NCBI GenBank assembly: GCA_964482225.1
Contig: CAYZWT010000012.1
Location: 46,623-110,622, forward strand
Reading direction: 5' to 3'
Length of the DNA stretch: 64,000 bases
Source of the DNA: UBA1429 sp964482225
GTDB taxonomy: Bacteria; Chloroflexota; Anaerolineae; UBA1429
Part shown: positions 6,326 to 14,734 of the stretch, one piece after another
How positions within the stretch are numbered: the stretch's first letter is position 1
Layout of the letters: every line of letters begins with the position of its first letter
The notes under the pieces: generated by a model
The model's input: the letters and a program-made list of their open reading frames with translations, nothing else
Database searches by the model: none
What the model was told of the DNA's origin: nothing
Program-made: the position numbers and the translations under genes

Positions 6326-9121
6326 ATGACCATTCTTTCCCTCCTCCGTTTTGCCTTCCGTCGCCTTTGCAGCCGCACGTTTCTCAACATCCTGATCCTG
6401 CTCTCCATCGCCATCACCGTGGCAATCATGGTGGCCGTGCCCGTCTTTTCCGAGGGCGTTAGCCGGCTCATTCTGCGCGAGGAACTCAATCTGCGCACCC
6501 AGGCTGTCAACCGCCCGCCCTTTTCCGTGCGCTACTATGGTCTACCCAAAGGACGCCAGCCGCTAACCCTTGAGGAGGGCCTCTATATCCAGGATTGGCT
6601 GGCAGATACGCTCCGCACCCAGGTGGGCCTGCCCGTGATCGGCAACTATGCCCAGTATCAGAGCCCTCCCCTGCGGGTGCGGTTGCCCAACAAGGTATAT
6701 TCCGCCCAGGAACCCGACCTGGCCAGCTTGCGGGTGGCCATCGTTCACGAGATTGATGAGCACATTACGGTGACCCACGGCGCGCCCTATGGCCAGATCG
6801 AGGACGAGAGCGTGCTGCATGTGTGGGTGGTGCGCCAGATGGCAGACCGCCTGGCCTTGCAGGTGGGCGAAACGCTGGATATGGCCTACTTTTTCCGGGC
6901 AGGCGTCGAGCCGATCCAGATCAAGATCGCCGGCTTTTGGGAGCCGACCGATGCCTTGGAGCCCTACTGGTACTGGGAGCCGAGCAGATTGTTCCAGGAT
7001 GTGGTGGTGACCACGCCCGAGCAGTACCAGGCGTACATCAAGCCCATTACGCCAGAAGGCTTTGGCTTTGCCTTCTGGTACTATATCCTCGATGATTCGC
7101 GCATGAGCCTGGATCAGGTGCCGCAGTACATCAGCGCTCTGGAGAATATCCAGCGTGACGTGAGCCGGCGCGTGCCCGATGGCGCCATGGACTATGCGCC
7201 CGACCAGGAACTGCTGCGCGCCCAGGCCCGCAAGACCACCCTGTCGGATATCTTGCTCACCTTTGCCTTGCCTTTGATGGGCATCCTGGCCTCGTTCATC
7301 GCCTCGGTCTCTTTTGTCACAGCGCGCTTTCAGATCCGCGAGACGGCCATCGTGCGCAGCCGTGGCACCAGCCGCTCGCAGTTGATGGTGCTGGCCTTTC
7401 TAGAGACGCTGATCGTCTTGGCGGTTGCGACTCCCCTGGGCGTGATCGGGGGCGTTGCGCTGGCGCGGCTGATGGGCTATTCCTACGGCTTTTTGCACTT
7501 TACCGCCCGCGATCCGCTCCAGGTGAACCTAATTGCGGCGGATGCGCGGCTGATTTGGCTGGCCTTGGGTTTGGGGTTGCTGGCGCGCCTGGTGCCCACA
7601 TGGCTGGCCACCCGCTTTAGCATCGTGACCTATGAGCGTGACCGCGCCCGCGCCATTGGCGGAGGCGGCGTGCTCCGTTTTTTGCTCCTGGCCTTTTTGG
7701 GGGCAGCCACCTACTATGCCTACTACCAGCTCACCCTGGGCGGCCCGCTTGGACTGATGGGCATGCGCTCCGCCGGCGAGGGCTCGCGCGATCCGCTCCT
7801 GTTGCTGGCTCCGACGCTGTTCCTGTTCGCCGCCAGCCTGATCTCGGCCGAGCTGTTCCTGCTCTTGATCCGGCCTCTGGCCCTTGTTGCGCGCTTTTTG
7901 CCCGCCACCCCGACCTATTTCGGCTGGACCAGCCTGGTGCGCGAAGGGCAGCAATATCGCATCCCGGTCTTTTTGCTGGTGCTGTGCCTGAACTTGGGCA
8001 TTTTCTACGCTTCCCTCGCCCGCAGCGCCGATATCTGGCTTGTGGATCGGCTACGCTATCGGGTGGGGGGCGATCTATCGTTTGAGCTCTTGCCCGGCGA
8101 TTCTGGCGGGGCCGCTTCATGGCTCCTGCCGCCCTCGGCCTATGAGTCGCTCTCAGGCGTCGAGCGAGCCACCCGCGTGGGCCGGTTTAGCGCCAGCATG
8201 CCGCGCACCCGCGACCTGCCCGAGGTCAACCTGCTGTTGATTGATCGGCTGGATCTTCCCGGCGTCGTCTATTGGCGGCCCGATTTCGCGCCCGTCTCGC
8301 TGGGCGAGCTGATGAATCGCCTGGGCGCCACGTCCAACGGCATCCTGATCCCCGCCAGCCTCGCGGCGCAACTCCCTCAGGACATGGCGGAGGAGATCAC
8401 CCTGGATGTATCCATCAGCGAGGTGATCTACCAGTTCCAGTTTCGGGTAGTGGGCTACTATGACTATTTCCCCACCATGAACCCGGGTGGCCCTCTTTAC
8501 CTGGTAGGCAACATGGAGTATGTCCAGCGCCAGCTCGGCGGCTCGTTCTCTCATAACGTGTGGATGCGACTCTCTCCCGATGCAGAGGCGCGGAACGTCC
8601 TGGAGCAGATCGAGAGGATGCAGGTCACCCCGGCGCGGCCCGTGAACCTGCAGAGCCTCGTCCGGCAGGATCAGCAGAACCTGGAGCGCATCGGCATCTT
8701 TGGCCTTTTGACCGTCTGCTTTCTGACGGGCGTGCTGCTCTCCGGCGCCGAGCTGCTGATCTATAGCTTTGCCAACCTTACGGCGCGTACAACGCGGTTT
8801 GCCATGTTGCGCGCCATCGGGATGCACAGCCGCGAGATCATTGGCATCGTGGCCAGCGAGTATCTGCTGGTGCTGGCCTATGGCGTTGCGGCGGGCATCA
8901 TCCTCGGTGTGATCAGCTCGCAGCTATACGTGCCCTTTTTCCCGCTCACCCAGAACCCGACGCAGCAGATCCCCCCGTTCCTCCCCGTGGTGGATTGGGG
9001 CAGCGCCGGTTGGATGGCCGCAAGCGTGACGATCGCCCTGGTCGTGATCGGGGGGACGATCCTGATCCGCGTGGTGCAGCAACAGCTCTTTCAAGTGTTG
9101 CGCATGGGCAACCAGGAGTAG
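6326..9121 (+). CDS. Large ABC transporter permease of the FtsX/MacB type
   Basis: Membrane protein of 931 aa. It has one N-terminal membrane segment (LNILILLSIAITVAIMVAVPVF), a large extracytoplasmic domain of ~260 residues, and a first FtsX-like block of three helices (ILLTFALPLMGILASFIASV, LMVLAFLETLIVLAVATPLGVIGG and more). Further helices, a second extracytoplasmic domain and a C-terminal FtsX block (FGLLTVCFLTGVLLSGAEL; LRAIGMHSREIIGIVASEYLLV) follow. The two-block layout matches MacB/LolCE-like permeases, which export or extract lipoproteins, peptides or lipids with a separate ATPase. No ATPase gene is adjacent. The upstream in-frame start at 6215 was rejected because it lies in the promoter. 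Substrate unknown. Confidence 0.85.
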   Translation: MTILSLLRFAFRRLCSRTFLNILILLSIAITVAIMVAVPVFSEGVSRLILREELNLRTQAVNRPPFSVRYYGLPKGRQPLTLEEGLYIQDWLADTLRTQVGLPVIGNYAQYQSPPLRVRLPNKVYSAQEPDLASLRVAIVHEIDEHITVTHGAPYGQIEDESVLHVWVVRQMADRLALQVGETLDMAYFFRAGVEPIQIKIAGFWEPTDALEPYWYWEPSRLFQDVVVTTPEQYQAYIKPITPEGFGFAFWYYILDDSRMSLDQVPQYISALENIQRDVSRRVPDGAMDYAPDQELLRAQARKTTLSDILLTFALPLMGILASFIASVSFVTARFQIRETAIVRSRGTSRSQLMVLAFLETLIVLAVATPLGVIGGVALARLMGYSYGFLHFTARDPLQVNLIAADARLIWLALGLGLLARLVPTWLATRFSIVTYERDRARAIGGGGVLRFLLLAFLGAATYYAYYQLTLGGPLGLMGMRSAGEGSRDPLLLLAPTLFLFAASLISAELFLLLIRPLALVARFLPATPTYFGWTSLVREGQQYRIPVFLLVLCLNLGIFYASLARSADIWLVDRLRYRVGGDLSFELLPGDSGGAASWLLPPSAYESLSGVERATRVGRFSASMPRTRDLPEVNLLLIDRLDLPGVVYWRPDFAPVSLGELMNRLGATSNGILIPASLAAQLPQDMAEEITLDVSISEVIYQFQFRVVGYYDYFPTMNPGGPLYLVGNMEYVQRQLGGSFSHNVWMRLSPDAEARNVLEQIERMQVTPARPVNLQSLVRQDQQNLERIGIFGLLTVCFLTGVLLSGAELLIYSFANLTARTTRFAMLRAIGMHSREIIGIVASEYLLVLAYGVAAGIILGVISSQLYVPFFPLTQNPTQQIPPFLPVVDWGSAGWMAASVTIALVVIGGTILIRVVQQQLFQVLRMGNQE

Positions 9122-9189
9122 CGTCTCTGGCGGTGCAAGCGCTCTGTTGCGCCACACTATGTCAAGAGCCGCTAGCATCTCGGGTTGTT

Positions 9190-9218
9190 TTGACACGGGT
9201 TTGTACCTGCGGTATTCT
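9190..9218 (+). promoter_or_regulatory. Consensus-like promoter without a following gene
   Basis: TTGACA (9190-9195), 17-base spacer, TATTCT (9213-9218). Predicted start near 9225. No coding region follows for about 1 kb. Confidence 0.55.
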
Positions 9219-9257
9219 TGTGCTGTAGGCAGGACATAAAGGACCGTTCGTGTATGC

Positions 9258-9291
9258 GCAGATAGGCAATGTTGCATCTGCAAAATTGCCT
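9258..9291 (+). ncRNA. Possible H-type pseudoknot
   Basis: GCAGAT (9258-9263) can pair with ATCTGC (9276-9281), and the intervening AGGCAA (9264-9269) with TTGCCT (9286-9291). The two 6-bp helices interleave as in an H-type pseudoknot. It lies ~35 nt downstream of the predicted start at 9225. It may be chance; no known RNA family was recognised. Confidence 0.3.
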
Positions 9292-9310
9292 GGTAGCAAG
9301 ACAGCGACGG

Positions 9311-9339
9311 TTGACAGGGTGGAGCGGGTCGCTTAGAAT
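9311..9339 (+). promoter_or_regulatory. Second consensus-like promoter in the gene-free region
   Basis: Perfect TTGACA (9311-9316), 17-base spacer, TAGAAT (9334-9339). Predicted start near 9346. It could drive the ABC operon at 10207 through a leader of ~860 nt or a shorter RNA ending at the hairpin at 9436. Confidence 0.55.
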
Positions 9340-9435
9340 CGCCCCCAATAGACGGACGGCGAGGGCTTTGAGTTCCACCGAATGTCTTGCCAGCAGCAGA
9401 GCGTCAATCAAAGGTGATCGATGGCAGTGCTTAGA

Positions 9436-9470
9436 GAACCAACCGATTGACGCGGTTGGTTCATTCTGTT
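9436..9470 (+). terminator. Perfect hairpin, possible terminator or operator
   Basis: GAACCAACCG (9436-9445) pairs with CGGTTGGTTC (9453-9462), loop ATTGACG, followed by ATTCTGTT. The arm recurs as a direct repeat from 9479. A terminator or a repressor operator are both possible. Confidence 0.45.
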
Positions 9471-9525
9471 AAAAGAGCGAACCAACCGGATAACCAGGCC
9501 CGAGACAGAATTCCTGTGCGCTGGA

Positions 9526-9569
9526 CCTTGTGGGCGCTCACCCGATACTGTCGGGCGCCGACCACAAGG
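9526..9569 (+). other. Nested stem-loop
   Basis: CCTTGTGG (9526-9533) pairs with CCACAAGG (9562-9569), and inside it CCCGA (9541-9545) pairs with TCGGG (9551-9555). The nested pairing makes a 44-nt structured element in non-coding DNA. Confidence 0.45.
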
Positions 9570-9687
9570 CGAAATCCTCACAGGGCGCGCCCTGGAGAGA
9601 GGAGGTGGTCAAGGGCAAATAAGAGAGCACATATACCTGCGGTGAGGCTCGTGGGCCGCTTGCACATCCCATGCAATCAGCAGCCCA

Positions 9688-9734
9688 GTCTCTGCCAGAG
9701 ACCATCGCCAGCGGGCAGTCCCCTTGGCAGAGAC
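9688..9734. repeat. Perfect 10-bp inverted repeat
   Basis: GTCTCTGCCA (9688-9697) and TGGCAGAGAC (9725-9734) are exact reverse complements around a 27-base loop. Confidence 0.45.
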
Positions 9735-10206
9735 CATGAGAGTGCAGACGCGCAAGTCCCTTGAGCGTCCCCTGGCCCGGATGGATAGACAACCATCGGA
9801 TTCATCCAACGGCGACGGGCGACGAGCATCCAGGCCCAGCGATCAAGTCGTGTGGGCTGGAGGAGCTGGCGCGATCGGTAGCTGCCCAACACGAACCTCA
9901 GCATGAGCATCCGCACTTGCTCGTTTCCCGTCAGGTCCCGCTTGAGCTGTGCATCTTTCCGAGCTGGCAGTACGCATCAGAATCGCTGTTACGGGGCGAG
10001 TCCGCTGAGCGCGGAGGCAGCCTGATAGGCAGCTTGACATCAAGCACGGGGCTGATCAGCGTATCTGCGCAAACCGAGTTGGGAGCGGGCATAGCGACCG
10101 AGAGTGAAGAGGTTTCTTTTCACTTCCGCCCTCTCAAGAGGCGACTCGCCTGGGGCCCAGGCCCATTTGGTAAGGCAGTGTAGGGAATACTGGAGAAAGA
10201 GATACT

Positions 10207-11190
10207 ATGAAAGCATACCTTGCCCGCCGGTTCCTATATATGTTGCTGCTGATGGTGATGGCGTCCGTCGTGTCGTTCATCGTCATTACCCTTCCGCCCG
10301 GAGACTATCTCACCTCGTACATCATGCGCCTCAAAGCGCAGGGCCAGGACGTCGGTTTGGACGAAGAGTTGGCTTTGCGTCGGCAGTACGGCCTCGACCA
10401 GCCGATCTACATCCAGTACTTTAAATGGGCGGCTCAGATGTTGCAGGGCAACATGGGTCGCTCGTTTGAGTTCAACCGGCCTGTGTGGGAGGTGATCGAG
10501 CCACGGCTCGGCATGACGATCCTGGTGGCTGCGGTGTCACTCGTCTTTACCTACGTGGTGGCCATACCCATCGGGATCTATTCCGCGGTCAAACAGTACT
10601 CGATCGGAGACTATGTCTTTACCGTCATTGGTTTTGCCGGGGTGTCCATCCCCAACTTTTTGTTGGCGTTGGTGGTCATGGTGTTCGCCTACCGCACCTT
10701 TGGCACCTCCATTGGCGGCCTGTTCTCCATCGAGTACGCGGACGCCCCGTGGAGCCTGGCCAAAGTCCAAGACCTCATCAAGCACTTGCCCGTGCCCATC
10801 ATCGTCATCGGCCTCTCGGGCACGGCCTGGCTGATCCGCACCATGCGCGCTACCCTGCTGGACGAGCTGCACAAGCCTTACGTGCAGACGGCTCGCGCCA
10901 AGGGCCTCAAAGAAGGCAAGCTCCTGGTCAAGTACCCGATCCGTGTGGCCCTCAACCCCATCGCCAGCACCATCGGATGGTCGCTGCCGGGCCTGTTCTC
11001 CGGCCAGACCATTATCTCGATCGTGCTAGACTTGCCCACCATCGGGCCGATCTTGCTGCGCTCCCTGATGACCGAGGACATGTTCCTGGCAGCCAGCACG
11101 CTGTTCATCACCACAGCGCTCACCCTGATCGGCACGCTGCTTTCGGACTTGCTTCTGGCTTGGCTCGATCCGCGCATCCAGTACACGTAA
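10207..11190 (+). CDS. Peptide/oligosaccharide ABC transporter permease, DppB type
   Basis: Inner-membrane permease of 327 aa, normal for DppB/OppB. It starts MKAYLARRFLYMLLLMVMASVVSFIVI (first helix), followed by the family's periplasmic stretch, then five more helices. The cytoplasmic coupling motif of binding-protein-dependent permeases lies around TARAKGLKEGKLLVKYPIRVALNP. It ends LAWLDPRIQYT, typical of the family. GGAGAAAGAG precedes the ATG. It pairs with the DppC-type permease 68 bases downstream and probably with the two ATPases at 13683 and 14735. No substrate-binding protein is present nearby. Given the sugar-catabolic genes around it, an oligosaccharide is as likely a substrate as a peptide. 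Confidence 0.92.
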   Translation: MKAYLARRFLYMLLLMVMASVVSFIVITLPPGDYLTSYIMRLKAQGQDVGLDEELALRRQYGLDQPIYIQYFKWAAQMLQGNMGRSFEFNRPVWEVIEPRLGMTILVAAVSLVFTYVVAIPIGIYSAVKQYSIGDYVFTVIGFAGVSIPNFLLALVVMVFAYRTFGTSIGGLFSIEYADAPWSLAKVQDLIKHLPVPIIVIGLSGTAWLIRTMRATLLDELHKPYVQTARAKGLKEGKLLVKYPIRVALNPIASTIGWSLPGLFSGQTIISIVLDLPTIGPILLRSLMTEDMFLAASTLFITTALTLIGTLLSDLLLAWLDPRIQYT

Positions 11191-11258
11191 CCCTGCGCAC
11201 ATACGCAGCGCCCCAATGGGGCATGCGAGTAGCGCTACACTGACAAAAGGAGTAGAAC

Positions 11259-12413
11259 ATGGCTGATTCAGCCGATACCAGGAGCGATTCCTTGGCCACC
11301 CCTGAAGAGATGGGGGGAGTGTTCTCCGAGGAAGAGCGTTTGTTCGTCGCCAGCCAGTGGTCCTTGATGTGGCTTCACTTCAAGCGACACCGGTTGGCCG
11401 TGGCCGGAGGTATCGTCATCTGCTTGATGTACTTTATGGCCATCTTTCACGGCTTTCTCGCGCCCTATGAGAAACTGGTGCGCTCCGAGTATATCTTTAT
11501 GCGCCCGCAGCCCCTGGTGTTCAACGATGGCGAAAAGTTCTCACTGAGGCCATACACCCTCGGCATCGAAGCCTCGATGGATTCCCAGACCTTTACGCGT
11601 TCCTTTGTCTATAACGAGGACGTGCGTTACCCTATCAAGTTCCTCCATCGCGGCGACGAGTACAGCTTTTTGGGGTTGTTCAAGACGAACATTCACTTGT
11701 TCGGTGTTGATGCCCCCGGCACGATCTTTCTCATCGGCACCGATGAACTGGGGCGCGACCTGCTTTCGCGGGCCATGTATGGCGGCGCGATCTCGCTCTC
11801 CATCGGACTCATCGGCGTTGTCAGTAGCTTTATCCTGGGGGCCCTCCTCGGGGGCGTCTCGGGCTACTATGGCGGCGTCACCGATACCATCATCCAGCGC
11901 GCCATCGAGTTCCTGATCTCGATTCCGACGATCCCGCTGTGGATGGCGCTGAGCGCTGCGGTGCCGGCATCGTGGAATGCGATCCAGGTCTACTTTGCCA
12001 TCACCCTGATCCTCTCGCTGCACGGCTGGTGCGGCTTGGCCCGCATCGTGCGCGGCAAGCTGCTCGAGACCAGCGGCGAGGATTTTGTGATGGCGGCCAG
12101 ATTGTCTGGCTCTAGTGACTTTCGCATCATCACGAGACACCTGCTGCCCTCCTTTATGAGCTACCTGATCGTGCACATGACCCTGGCCATCCCGGGCATG
12201 ATCCTGGGCGAGACTTCGCTGAGCTTTCTCGGGCTTGGGTTGCGGCCGCCGGTGGTGAGTTGGGGCGTGCTCTTGCAGCAGGCCACCAACATCCGCACGG
12301 TGGCAACCTATCCGTGGATCATGTACCCTGGCGCTTTCGTGGTCTTTACCGTGCTAGCCTTCAACTTTATGGGTGACGGCCTGCGTGACGCAGCCGACCC
12401 CTACAAGGTGTAG
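11259..12413 (+). CDS. Peptide/oligosaccharide ABC transporter permease, DppC type, with long extracytoplasmic loop
   Basis: Second permease, 384 aa, longer than the ~300 aa of DppC. The extra length is a loop of ~90 residues between helix 1 (LAVAGGIVICLMYFMAIFHGF) and the conserved GTDELGRDLLSRAMYGGAISLSIG. Downstream are the coupling motif AARLSGSSDFRIITRHLLPS and LGETSLSFLGLGLRPPVVSWG, then a final helix and DAADPYKV. AAAAGGAG precedes the ATG. The long loop recalls permeases of family members that import larger glycans, but this is inference. Confidence 0.92.
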   Translation: MADSADTRSDSLATPEEMGGVFSEEERLFVASQWSLMWLHFKRHRLAVAGGIVICLMYFMAIFHGFLAPYEKLVRSEYIFMRPQPLVFNDGEKFSLRPYTLGIEASMDSQTFTRSFVYNEDVRYPIKFLHRGDEYSFLGLFKTNIHLFGVDAPGTIFLIGTDELGRDLLSRAMYGGAISLSIGLIGVVSSFILGALLGGVSGYYGGVTDTIIQRAIEFLISIPTIPLWMALSAAVPASWNAIQVYFAITLILSLHGWCGLARIVRGKLLETSGEDFVMAARLSGSSDFRIITRHLLPSFMSYLIVHMTLAIPGMILGETSLSFLGLGLRPPVVSWGVLLQQATNIRTVATYPWIMYPGAFVVFTVLAFNFMGDGLRDAADPYKV

Positions 12414-12426
12414 GCATGAGAGACAG

Positions 12427-12461
12427 GGCCTGCCCAGGCCGTTATTGCCAGGGCAGGCCTT
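12427..12461 (+). terminator. Hairpin after the DppC-type permease
   Basis: GGCCTGCCC (12427-12435) pairs with GGGCAGGCC (12451-12459), 15-base loop, then TTG. It may partly terminate transcription before the isomerase-like gene at 12594. Confidence 0.5.
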
Positions 12462-12593
12462 GTACTACGATCAGGATGGCGCCCCTCTCTGGCAAAGGTA
12501 GGCATACGGCAAGCCGGAGAGAGGATCACAGAAAAGGCGCAAGGTCATCCGGACCGCAGAGCCCTTTACAACGGTACGCTGAGGAGAGATCAG

Positions 12594-13454
12594 ATGTTCA
12601 AGAACCTGAGTCCGGGAGCCATCGGCATTCGCAACTGCTCCCTTGCCGAAGCGATCACGCTGGCCGCCAAGAGCGGGTTTGGCGGGATTGACTTTAGCAT
12701 CCGCGAGGCTGCCGAGCTGGTCGAGAGCCAGGGCCTCGAATACGTCAAGAGCCTATTCGAGAGCGCCGGCGTGCGGCCGGGCCAGTGGGGTCTGCCCGTG
12801 CGATGGCTCGACCAGGAGCAGTGGCAGCAGGATCTCGAGGATCTTCCGCAATTGGCCGCCTTGGGCCGAGAGTTGGGCTGCACCCGCACTGCTACTTGGT
12901 GCCCGCCCTCTTCCGACGAGCGCCAGTTTGAGGAGAACCTGCGCTGGCATATGGATCGCTTTCGGCCTATCGCCGAGATCCTGGCCGAGCACGGTTGCAG
13001 CCTGGGGATCGAATTCATCGGCCCCGCGACCAGCCGCGCCCGCCGCAAGTACGAGTTCATCTATACCCTCGATGGGATGATGGACATGGCGGCCAAGATC
13101 GGCACCGGCAACGTCGGATTGCTGTTGGATGCCTGGCACCTGTATACTTCCGGCGGCAGTAACGATGATCTCGACAAGATCACTGCCAAGGACGTCGTTA
13201 CCGTACATGTGAACGACGCCCCTGAAGGGCTCGCGCTAGAGGAGCAGATGGACAACGACCGCAGGCTCCCCATGGAGACATGCGTCATTGATCTGCCCGG
13301 CTTTATGCACAAGCTCGCAGCAATGGGTTACGATGGCCCTGTCACACCTGAGCCGTTCAGCAAGCGCATCAATGCCATTGAGGATCCACTGGAAGCCGCC
13401 AAGCTCGCGGCCTTTTACATGGACAAACTGTGGCAGGCAGGCGGCCTGAGCTAG
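12594..13454 (+). CDS. Sugar phosphate isomerase/epimerase-like TIM-barrel protein
   Basis: 286-aa member of the xylose isomerase-like (AP endonuclease 2) TIM-barrel superfamily. Metal-ligand-like residues are in GIEFIGP, LLLDAWHLY, VVTVHVNDAP and VTPEPFSK (the last a conserved Glu). These proteins usually isomerise or epimerise sugars or inositols with a divalent metal; the substrate here is unknown. GAGGAGAG lies before the ATG. The gene is inserted between the two permeases and two ATPases of one transporter, so the imported substrate is probably a sugar derivative that this enzyme acts on. Confidence 0.8.
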   Translation: MFKNLSPGAIGIRNCSLAEAITLAAKSGFGGIDFSIREAAELVESQGLEYVKSLFESAGVRPGQWGLPVRWLDQEQWQQDLEDLPQLAALGRELGCTRTATWCPPSSDERQFEENLRWHMDRFRPIAEILAEHGCSLGIEFIGPATSRARRKYEFIYTLDGMMDMAAKIGTGNVGLLLDAWHLYTSGGSNDDLDKITAKDVVTVHVNDAPEGLALEEQMDNDRRLPMETCVIDLPGFMHKLAAMGYDGPVTPEPFSKRINAIEDPLEAAKLAAFYMDKLWQAGGLS

Positions 13455-13682
13455 CTTTGCCCCCACAGCCGTAAGCACAAGTCCGCGCTTGCAGTTGTGG
13501 GGCGAATCGAGTATGTTGCGTATCAGTCAGTTGGGTTCAGGTCCGTAGCCGTTGGCAGGCCCGCATGCAGGGCCCGGTTCGCAGGGCGCCAATGCCGGTA
13601 GACAGAGTCGCAGTGACACAACGGAGCGTACTTTTGCAGCAGGATGCTAGAGCCCACCTACAGGTCTAATCAGGAGACTTTC

Positions 13683-14717
13683 ATGAACCAAGACCAGATG
13701 CTTCTGGAAGTGCGGAATCTCAAAACCTACTTTTTCCTCGAGGAAGGTACCGTCCACGCGATTGACGGCGCCGACTTTGACATCAAGCGCGGCGAAGCCC
13801 TTGGTGTAGTAGGCGAGAGCGGTTGCGGCAAGAGCGTAACCGGTCAGTCGGTCTTGCGCATCGTCCCCAACCCGGGCGAGATCGTCGAAGGGGAGATCAT
13901 CTACTATCGCTACAGCGAGCGCAGCGATGGCACCGAAGTCCAGGAAGCCGTCAACCTGACGGAACTCCATCCTCGCGGTGACGAGATTCGCGCCATCCGA
14001 GGCGGCGAGATCTCGATGGTCTTCCAGGAGCCGATGACGTCGCTGAGCCCGGTGCACACCATCGGCCAGCAGATCATGGAGGCCATCATCCTGCACCAAG
14101 AAGTGGATGACGACGAAGCCCGGCGGCGCGCCATTGACATGCTGCGCCGTGTGGGTATGCCTCAGCCAGAGATCACGGTGGATAACTATCCGCACCAGCT
14201 CTCGGGCGGTATGCGCCAGAGAGGCATGATCGCCATGGCGCTTTCGTGCAGCCCCAGCCTGCTCATCGCCGATGAGCCCACCACGGCGCTGGATGTAACC
14301 ACCGAAGCGCAGATTCTGCAGCTCATGCGCGACCTACAGCAAGACTTGGGCATGGCCATCATGTTCATCACCCACGACCTGGGCGTCATCGCCGAGATGA
14401 CCAAGCGCGTCGCGGTTATGTACATGGGCAAGGTCGTCGAGATGGCAGACGTGGATACGCTGTTCTACGACCCCAAACACCCCTACACGCGCGCGCTGCT
14501 GAACTCGATCCCTCGCCTGGGCCAGAAAAAGAGCGAGCGCCTCGAGTCCATCAAGGGCGTCGTACCTGACCCGTACAACCTACCCCCGGGGTGCCCGTTC
14601 CACCCGCGTTGCGCGAGCTTTATGCCTGGCGTGTGTAACGTGCAGGACGTACCCAACTATACGGTCGAGGAAGGGCACAAGGTCAGGTGCTTCCTGTACT
14701 CCGAGTACGGCGAGTGA
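13683..14717 (+). CDS. ABC transporter ATPase, DppD/OppD type
   Basis: ATP-binding subunit of 344 aa. Motifs in order: Walker A GESGCGKS, Q-loop VFQEPMTSLSP, signature LSGGMRQRGMIAMAL, Walker B LLIADEPTTALDV and switch His ITHDLGVIAEM. The C-terminal oligopeptide-type domain has HPYTRALLNSIPRL and GCPFHPRC. The ATG at 13683 is chosen because AGGAG lies 7 bases upstream; a longer in-frame start at 13644 lacks a site. A large insertion between Walker A and the Q-loop (~residues 70-105) is somewhat longer than usual. It pairs with the ATPase at 14735. Confidence 0.93.
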   Translation: MNQDQMLLEVRNLKTYFFLEEGTVHAIDGADFDIKRGEALGVVGESGCGKSVTGQSVLRIVPNPGEIVEGEIIYYRYSERSDGTEVQEAVNLTELHPRGDEIRAIRGGEISMVFQEPMTSLSPVHTIGQQIMEAIILHQEVDDDEARRRAIDMLRRVGMPQPEITVDNYPHQLSGGMRQRGMIAMALSCSPSLLIADEPTTALDVTTEAQILQLMRDLQQDLGMAIMFITHDLGVIAEMTKRVAVMYMGKVVEMADVDTLFYDPKHPYTRALLNSIPRLGQKKSERLESIKGVVPDPYNLPPGCPFHPRCASFMPGVCNVQDVPNYTVEEGHKVRCFLYSEYGE

Positions 14718-14734
14718 TGGAGAGGAACTCTACA

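Larger units (their letters stand above)
9122..10206 (+). other. Gene-free 1.1-kb region with promoters and hairpins
   Basis: No open frame here has a Shine-Dalgarno site plus recognisable protein sequence. The stretch carries two rightward consensus-like promoters, a possible pseudoknot and three perfect inverted repeats, listed separately. It may be a non-coding RNA locus, a long leader of the peptide-transport operon, or a decayed mobile element. Confidence 0.5.

Noticed and set aside
9447..10183. Two plus-strand open frames of 105 and 140 codons
   Set aside because: No ribosome sites, no recognisable protein features, and they overlap perfect hairpins, so they look like chance open frames in GC-rich DNA.
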